Assembly (NCBI GenBank): GCA_036971475.1
Contig: JBAIZL010000425.1
Coordinates: forward strand, 3,888,501 to 3,952,500
Length of the DNA stretch: 64,000 nucleotides
Direction of reading: 5' to 3'
DNA from: Prosapia bicincta
Taxonomy: Eukaryota; Arthropoda; Insecta; Hemiptera; Cercopidae
Shown piece by piece: positions 56,252-64,000 of this stretch. The position numbers were made by a program, and so were the translations under genes. Each line of letters opens with the position of its first letter. The first letter of the stretch is position 1. Below the pieces are notes generated by a model. It ran no database searches and was not told where the DNA came from. It saw only the letters and a list, made by a program, of their open reading frames with translations.

Positions 56252-59200
56252 TTATTAAATATGGCGTTAAAATAAGTAAGGAAACACAAGTATGAACAAT
56301 TAAACTCTTTCAAATTAAAAAAAAGCAGTAATCAAATTTTTAACTTTAAATATTTTTCTTAATAAATAATTCAATTCGTCCCATTTTACGTCTTTCATAA
56401 ATAATTCCAAAAATTATAATGAATATGTATATATTAGATTAGATATAACTTTTGCCTTTAATGTTTTTGCCCAAGACGATTGGCGAACTTTCGCGTTTGA
56501 ATGTAATAACGTAACTACTGATAGACCTAGGTATTACTGAATATCGCCTAGGGCAATGAAACACATTAAATAGCAAGCGCCAAAAGATATTACGTAGTGA
56601 AAACGTTATGCCACAGTGTTTCCTTAAATTTGTAACAACTTATAAATTGAGAATGTTGTTAATATATTACCTTCAAAAGTACGTTTAATCAGTTTTATAT
56701 TAGGTTAGGCTCAATCATACATTCTATACAATAAAAAAAATATAATGAACTACGGATTTTTACTTATGAATGGTTGAACAATATTTCATAAACGTAAATC
56801 ATCTTTAAATGATATAAAATGTTATTCTCTTTATACCTGATTATTTTCCATAAACGACAAACATTTTACTTTTTTTATAAATAGTTGGTGTTTTAATAGA
56901 ATAATTAAGGGTCATAATTTAGAGCGGATAATACATGTAAAATGAATATAACACATAAAGTGAACCCCACCCTTGTCTAGGATTTACAAAAGGGTTTACT
57001 ATTCATGTTAGCAAGGATTCATTTTTACAAAACCGACCTACTTCCAATTGGTGTGTCTACCCTAGGATGCTTTATAGAAGTGTCAACAGTTTTATAAGGA
57101 AAAAGACTTGAAATTATATTCTGTTTAGCCCCGTATTTTGAGTTAAGGAAAAGTAAATAGTTCAGATTTGTAAAGCCCCTCAACTGAAGTATATTTTTCC
57201 CTTCCGGAGTCGAAATGGTTGTCATCCACCACCCAGAATAGATATGTTAAACAATGTAATATATACAACTATTTTTGTAAGTTGTAAGTTAGAGTTTGTA
57301 GTAGTAATACTCGCTGATGATGATGCCTTTGTCATTGCGACGCGTATGAGTCAATAAATGATTAATTTGTGAGTTTTTTGTATGTTTTTATGTGTTTTAA
57401 TGTAATATATACAAAAGTATTAGAGAGGAAAGAAACGGAATTATAATAAATAAACCCTTACTACAAATGTTTACACAACCTTTATGTTACAAGCAAATTA
57501 CTTATTGTGTAAACTTCTTGTCATGCTAACTGTGCTAGTGCAGTGCATTAGGGCACTAAAGTGTAAACACTTGTAGGAAGGGTTTGCAATCGATCATTTA
57601 ATGTAACGTATAGATTACACACTTTACCTTATAATCACAAATTGTGTTTTATACTGTTCTTACAGAAGTAAATTGTTTATATTTGTGCACCTTTAGGGCC
57701 GTTAACAATTTTTTGTGACTAAGGGAAATATTTTTCCCCATCATCATTCTCTTTATGTCAGTTATTCCTCGGTAAGAGACACAAAAGACAAACTTGTCAA
57801 ATGTAGTGAAATCGATGATTGATGGGGAAACTGGAAATGGTTTACCAAATTGCTGCATCATACCAAACCTTAATTATATATTATTAATGAAATTCATTTT
57901 TATTTGCCTCTCGTCATATTTAACATTAAATAAAAAAAAAACAATTGAGCATTTTCGTTATTCCTATGGAAATTATATATGAAATATTTTTTACACGGAA
58001 TTATATTTAGCTATCTAGTGATAGCATATATTTTTTAATTAGATAAATATTTTTTTATTTATTTATAGTGTTTGTCTAAATTTTCAAGCATTTTTATTCA
58101 GTCGCAATATTTCATTTAGGTATATAAGCATGATCTAAACTAGCTGATTATTGTAATACACTGAATCTCCTAATACGTTTTGTTTGTAAGTATTATTCAT
58201 AATTGTGCTTTTTATTTTTAACACCACGTGTATGTATGCACTAACATATCGGTCACAATACAAAGAAACAAGGATGTAAACAATGTAAATGTAGGCCATA
58301 AGAAATAACATCACGGAAAGTTTTATATTTACTTACACAAAACAAGTGTAAACATTTGGATTAAGTGAATACTTAAAGTATAGGATATTTATATTTTGAT
58401 AGAGTATAATATCTTTTTAAACAATAATTTTCTTATCAGTTGCTTTTGTTCAGTTTCAAGAGTAAGACAAACGTATACCTTTGAACCTAGGTCTGTAGGC
58501 TTAAATCTCTAATAAAGCTCACAAAATGTTTTCAAAATAATACTTTTATACCTCAGTAATTCGTGTGAAGTTTTGGAATATTTCTGCAATAAGCAGAAAT
58601 TCCTCAATGAGGCTTTCAGGCTTACATTGAAATCAATAGGCCTACTTCAAATTACAATGTTGTCCAATATTGTCGGAAGTAAATAAGATTGATTCTTCCC
58701 GTAGTGAATCAAACAGGGTATTTTATAATTCAAGTAAATAACTGTATCTGTCTTTTTAAAGGACCTTAGAGATAATTTATAAATCCATTACATTCACCAT
58801 TTTAATTATAATCCCAACTGTCTCTGGAGAAACGAAAATGCAAAGCTCTACAAACATTACTAGCATCCTCAATTTTCTACCAGAGGTATAAATGTTTTTC
58901 ACTACAATGTGCTTTTCCTCCATTTATACCCAGAACGCTTTACTATAATAACTCAGTTACACTTACCCTATTTGGAAACAAACTTTGAGTACACAAAAGT
59001 TTGTTACTCACATTTAGGTTACTTAAGTCTACATTGTACTATGACTTCGACAAAGTTATAATTTCCATTAGAATCATCGGTGTATTCCGATGTAATTTAA
59101 TAAGTAATTAATGTAATTTAATGTAGTTAAATTTATGTATTCCATATGTATAGCGTTAATGACTATACAGCCTCAAACATCTTTCACTAAGGGAGAATAG

Positions 59201-61734
59201 CCTTATACCTAATTCCTCCACTTCAGGTTCCTGAATTTCTCGAGTCATTCAGTATATAATCATAACCACTTCCCCCGATCAATAAAACTATTCATAAAAT
59301 CAACTAGATCCAAGGTTTTTGTCTTTTCTGAAAATGGTTCGTTTGAAACCGTAATGCGTATAAGATTATTTTTCTAAATCTATTGTGGTAGTAGAGTATA
59401 TAAGTTACTAAGGGTAAATGCGCTTTAGGTCGATCCCAAGAGAACTGTGTTAGTATATAATTTCTCCACTATTATACAAACCAGCTATACCCTTTATAGC
59501 CTACACAATTGTACATTTAATATATTTGAACAGGCGTTTTTTCCCAATCTTCACTTTATTTTAAATCTAAAATTGCATTTACGTATAACTTTAACATCAT
59601 TAGTTGATAACTATTATGTTGTATCAGAAATTTCTTATTTCTTTCTGAAAGTTTCAACAATGTTGATAAAAAATAAAATTACAATAAGTATATTCTATTA
59701 AAATCTCAGTTCTACTTTAATTAAAACTCCTATAAAAGAATTATAATAATCATAATTTTGTTTGGTTTCTACAAAAAAAAAACTTACTATACTTTTTCCA
59801 AGTTGTTCAAAACTTTATTGGTTTCTGAAAGAACCTGTAAGCAGTCGATATATAAAATACTAATATACCTGTATTTTTATTCTCACTATTAATAAAACCT
59901 TAATCTTTGCAACAATTACTTATTACATATTTTCAACTACAAAGTAATAATTAGCGTTTTTAAAAATTAAAAAATTAAGTGTATTTATACATACACATAT
60001 AATGTATAAATAATAAACAATGATTAATTGTGCAATAAAATTAACAAATAAAGGTTTTAGCCGAATCGATTTAGTTACATACATTATTTATTAGGATATT
60101 TTCAATCTTTTTTAAAAACAAGTTAACAATTATAAAAACACAATATTCACAGGAAGATATTATATATCCTAAACTTCCATGTCTACATCCTCTTTGAAGT
60201 TTTGATTACACGTGTTTTTTTAAGAACCTTCAACTCAAGTTTAATTTTGAAATAATACACAAATAAATCCTAACTTTCAATCTTTCTTCTAACTAATTAT
60301 ATATTTATAAAATTACATTCACAGAATTTACAGATGTTGTTTAATTTAATACCCACAACTTTTGGCAGATTGCGTACTGCCCTAATACATTTGACGTAAT
60401 GAAAATAATACAATGTCGTAAAGAACGTAGAAACGTATAAAATACGTTAACGTATGTATATAGGCGAAAATGTTTAACAAACTAATATAATTTTAATATC
60501 ATGTTATAAAGGGAACTTTCACTCATCTGTAGAAGCACAAGTTATTAATTAAAACCCAGGCCGTCGGATCTGAGCTAGCCAACGGTTATTGGTTTCCCGA
60601 AAATCAAACATCTAACGATGGTATAAAGGAAAATAAACACTGGAATTTTCAATCGCTATATTCAAACTTAATTATTTTCGGTTTTATTTGAATCCAAACA
60701 GTAAAAACTATCAAATAAAAACTCATGACCAAGAAACACTGAACGTATGCACTTACTAAAACTTTTAACAAAGTTATTACCGTAAAAGTAAAGAGTGAGT
60801 TAAATCTCTTGTTGTCAAAACCTTAAATGTAATTGTAAATAAAAAACTTCATACAAATATAACATATTTAAATATTTGGGTACAGAAGAAGAGTTACAAA
60901 ACTCTCTAAGTTCCTCAGAGACCATAAATACTTCCTAAGAACATTCATTTTTCAAAAATTATTTCACAAAACGATGAGAGTGTGCATCAGTAGATTATGC
61001 ATTCAAATCCTTGCTCTCTAAAATATTTGTTTGTAACATACAAACACAACAAAATTGCAAAAACTGTAACTTAACACAGAAAACGTCTAAGCAGCCGCTC
61101 AATATAAATCAAATTGACGTATATTTACATTTCATTATTACTAGAATAACACGCCTTGTAATAATTACTTGCACTCGGATAATATAGAAATATATTTTTC
61201 ACACAATTAACAAATATATATGTGGATAGTTATGTATGACTAATAAAATATGTAAGACTTTTTTGCACTCAAAATGTTTAATCGAAGAGAGTGTACACCA
61301 TTAAGTTATGCATTAATCCTTACTTTATAAAATACAGTATTTGTTTACAAAATACAATTCCAACAAAATATCCAAAACTGTCAGTTACAGCACGCCTGAA
61401 TGCTGCGAGTGATTTCACTGGAATTTTTAGCAGTTGTAATTCACCTTATAATCTATTTCTTTATAGAATCTTCTTCAACTAGGACATCTGGTGGAGAGTA
61501 AAGCATTGAAATAAGTTACAAACCACTCCAAAGGTTGAATATTCTAATACATTTTCTGTGATTATTAAAACAGGGGGGACCATGAGACCAGTTGAAAAAA
61601 GTTAACTTAGTTTTAGTACACAAAATTCTGAAGGTAAATTTACGTTTTCTTAAGTAGCCATATTGTTGAGAAAATTCAAACAAAACACTTGAATTAAACC
61701 TCTACTTGTATACCAAAATATACAAAGATATACT
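56252..61734. other. AT-rich unassigned DNA
   Basis: 5.5 kb without a supported gene; ORFs (57025 minus, 57649 minus, 59447 plus, 61291 plus) are short and featureless. At 57313-57345, CTGATGATGATGCC-TTT-GTC and ATTGCGACGCG resemble a degraded hammerhead-like or retroelement-terminal stem-loop. The run of duplicated ATTGATGGGGAAA-type words at 54470 and 57817 is unexplained. Confidence 0.5.
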
Positions 61735-62440
61735 TAAACACACACGAATACACTTGAATGTACACAGATATACTTAAATATACACAGGTATACTTGAATA
61801 TACACAAACATCCTTAAATATACATGGATATATACAGATATACTTAAATATACACGGATGCACTTGAGTATACATAGATATACTTAAATATACACAGGTA
61901 TACTTGAATATACACAAACATCCTTAAATATACATGGATATACACAGATATACTTAAATATACACGGATGCACTTGAATAAACATAGATATACTTAAATA
62001 TATACAGATATACCTACATATAAACAGACATACTTGAATATACACGAATACACTTAAAAATACACAGATATACTTAAATATACACAGATATACCTACATA
62101 TACACAGACATACTTAAATATACACGGATGCACTTGAATATATATAGATATACTTAAATATACACATATATACCTACATATAAACAGACATACTTGAATA
62201 TACACGAATACACTTGAATATATATAGATATACTTAAATATACACAGATATACCTACATATAAACAGACATACTTGAATATACACGAATACACTTAAAAA
62301 TACACAGATATACTTAAATATACACAGATATACCTACATATACACAGACATACTTGAATATACACGGATACACTTGAATATACATAGATATACTTAAATA
62401 TACACGGATACACTTGATTATACACGGTATACTTAATTAT
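61735..62440. repeat. ~20-bp tandem repeat of ATACACTT-type units
   Basis: About 35 units of the type ACTTAAATATACACAGATAT or ACTTGAATATACACGAATAC. Blocks of 4-5 units recur in order (the CAGGTATACTTGAATATAC block at about 61785 and 61890; the CCTACATATAAACAGACATA block three times at about 62010-62270), so this array too has a higher-order layer. Confidence 0.93.
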
Positions 62441-62838
62441 AAATAAATATATATCCGTGAAATGTTTCTAAATTTGAAATTGCTACCGACAGTTTGAAAG
62501 GACTCGTTTTATAAGAATGTTCCGAATCAAAAGCATGTCGTTCAATATGACAATTTTTCTGTTCAGGGACTAGATTTAAAAAGCAAAATATCAAACCTCA
62601 CCAAAGAGGTCAGGAAATACTTGTGACGAGAATATTTATAGATTGTCAAGTAACACATTGAATGTCAATATAGACTTCCTGCCAGAAGCACTGCAAGAAG
62701 GAGGTTGGGAAATAACAAATAAATCCTCTGCCAAATATGACTTATTCATAATAGACAAATCATCGATTTGGATAAAATAATTTGAAGTGTATCACAGTAG
62801 ACTATATCACAAGTAGCTCTATGATTAAATTTTATTTT
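62441..62838. other. Unassigned DNA
   Basis: Less AT-biased than the surroundings and without a recognised family. It might be interior sequence of the hAT-like element whose end is at 63327, but I found no transposase motif. Confidence 0.35.
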
Positions 62839-63129
62839 CAACCCCTTTTTGTGCATAAAAGCCTTTTTAACACCTATAGCAATGAAAAAACGAACTATCG
62901 GAACAACCTTTTATTGTGTTGTCCCTTTACTAAAACGCCACAAAGACATGCATACTAGTTTAAAAAATTTAAACTTATCCACCCCAACCCCTTTTTGTGC
63001 ATAAAAGCCTTTTTAACACCTATAGCAATGAAAAAACGAACTATCGGAACAACCTTTTATTGTGTTGTCCCTTTACTAAAACGCCACAAAGACATGCATA
63101 CTAGTTTAAAAAATTTAAACTTATCCATC
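62839..63129. repeat. Perfect 146-bp tandem duplication
   Basis: CAACCCCTTTTTGTGCATAA through AATTTAAACTTATCCA occurs twice with period 146 and no mismatch that I can see. This indicates a very recent duplication or an assembly stutter. Confidence 0.93.
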
Positions 63130-63310
63130 TCACAAACTTATTTTTTTCGTTTTATTACATCATTAACTTAAATAGAAATATATATTGATGTACCTTGTGA
63201 CAGTGGATGTAAATGTTTGTGTTCATTGTATAACTAGTTGTTTTCTCGTACCCAAACAATTTATTGTGTAAGTAGGGCGTGGGAAGTTTTCACTTCAACA
63301 GGAGGGACAA

Positions 63311-63327
63311 CAGTTTGGAAACCGCTG
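63311..63327 (-). mobile_element. Possible hAT-type terminal inverted repeat (one end)
   Basis: On the minus strand this reads CAGCGGTTTCCAAACTG, the form of many hAT ends (CAG-x-GGTTTCCAAAC), followed inward by TTGTCCCTCC. The candidate 8-bp target would be GCCTAATT (63328-63335). I could not find the matching other end or a second target copy in the window. Confidence 0.4.
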
Positions 63328-63335
63328 GCCTAATT

Positions 63336-64000
63336 CATTTAAAGGTCGATTTACGTTGGGACGGGAACGTGGACGACACGGAAAAAGGGACAACCAAGCC
63401 CTATACGGCCGTTTATTTTGGTTTAGAAGAAGCCCCTCTCCACTTTTAGCGGTTATTAATTGAGTGCATTCCGCAAGTGTTAGAAGGGGATTAATAAATT
63501 GTAAAAATGAATTTTACAAACATGGAATTGGTAGCGACAGCTTATGTTTTGACGAAGAAAAGAATGGCAAAATCTAAGATATGTAGTAATATCATTCGGA
63601 AACCGAAGGGAGATTTCATAAATCCCTATGAAAACTAATAGAAGGTAAAAAAATTCGATCGTTACTCCTACAAGAGCTAAATATGTTTTTGGTCAGAGAT
63701 AACCTTTCTTAACTGCAAGCACAATTTTCAGATTTTTGTCCACTACTGCCTCCCTTATAAATAGCTTGTAATTTCGTTTGAACGGTTATTTTATGTTAAG
63801 ACGGACCTAAGACATCCGGTGAATAAGTGGTCTCACAGTGAATGAATGAACCCTCACACTAACGGTAGATACTTGCTGAAACTACAGGGCCTGGAGTAAG
63901 ATGGAACTGTCATCTATTTAAAAACTCATTGAAGGGGTTAAGGAATTCAAGTAATTAACATGAAGAGGATTTTTGTGGTTTACAAAACTTCTGGAAAACA
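63336..64000. other. Unassigned DNA to window end
   Basis: Nothing recognised; somewhat less AT-rich than average. Confidence 0.45.

Noticed and set aside
57025..57225. 66-codon minus-strand ORF (MTTISTPEGKN...)
   Set aside because: Plausible amino-acid composition, but no recognisable family and no supporting context.

Overview
This looks like a non-coding stretch of a repeat-rich, AT-rich animal nuclear genome, most likely an arthropod and probably an insect. The signs are weak but agree: TTAGG-type motifs, several RNase H-bearing non-LTR retrotransposons, and long (TA)n, (GT)n and (CT)n tracts. I see no convincing intact host gene and no tRNA or rRNA. All recognisable protein-coding sequence belongs to retrotransposons.

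Layout. Positions 1-2880 are a 34-bp satellite with a 1467-bp higher-order period. A 52-bp repeat lies at 9944-10578, a 75-bp satellite with a ~1.41-kb higher-order period at 15715-18903, a 31-bp satellite with a 558-bp higher-order period at 24821-25803, a 143-bp composite satellite at 26100-27575, a ~20-bp repeat at 61735-62440 and a perfect 146-bp duplication at 62839-63129. Between them is AT-rich DNA that I cannot assign. Several places in it have small perfect hairpins embedded in or beside (TA)n tracts (12.1, 20.9, 22.9, 32.4, 33.4-33.8 and 52.9-53.3 kb). These share a CAAGAAT/ATTCTTG core and are often next to a conserved cap sequence.

The centrepiece is 36.3-51.6 kb, which reads as two nested insertions. 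The outer one is a 5'-truncated non-LTR retrotransposon (36341-51548). It has a 14-bp target-site duplication, an (AAAGT)n-like 3' tail and a 1200-codon ORF2 carrying endonuclease, reverse transcriptase, RNase H and a CCHC knuckle, broken by one in-frame TAG. The inner one, inserted at codon 25 of that ORF2, is an 11,494-bp, almost perfectly palindromic, apparently non-coding element (36502-47995). Its arms are 5725 and 5718 bp, its spacer is 51 bp, and it is flanked by a 6-bp direct duplication TCCGCG. Deleting the palindrome and one TCCGCG restores the ORF2 frame exactly, so it behaves as a transposed unit and is not just an assembly fold-over. Each arm is a mosaic of degenerate tandem repeats and is itself bounded by inverted copies of a ~180-bp module. 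I regard this giant foldback element as the most interesting object in the window.

Further retrotransposon remnants lie at 13.5 kb (+), 55.28-55.69 kb (-, with a 15-bp target-site duplication and poly-A) and 55.8-56.2 kb (-). Possible DNA-transposon ends are at 31.4 kb (pogo/Tigger-like) and 63.3 kb (hAT-like).
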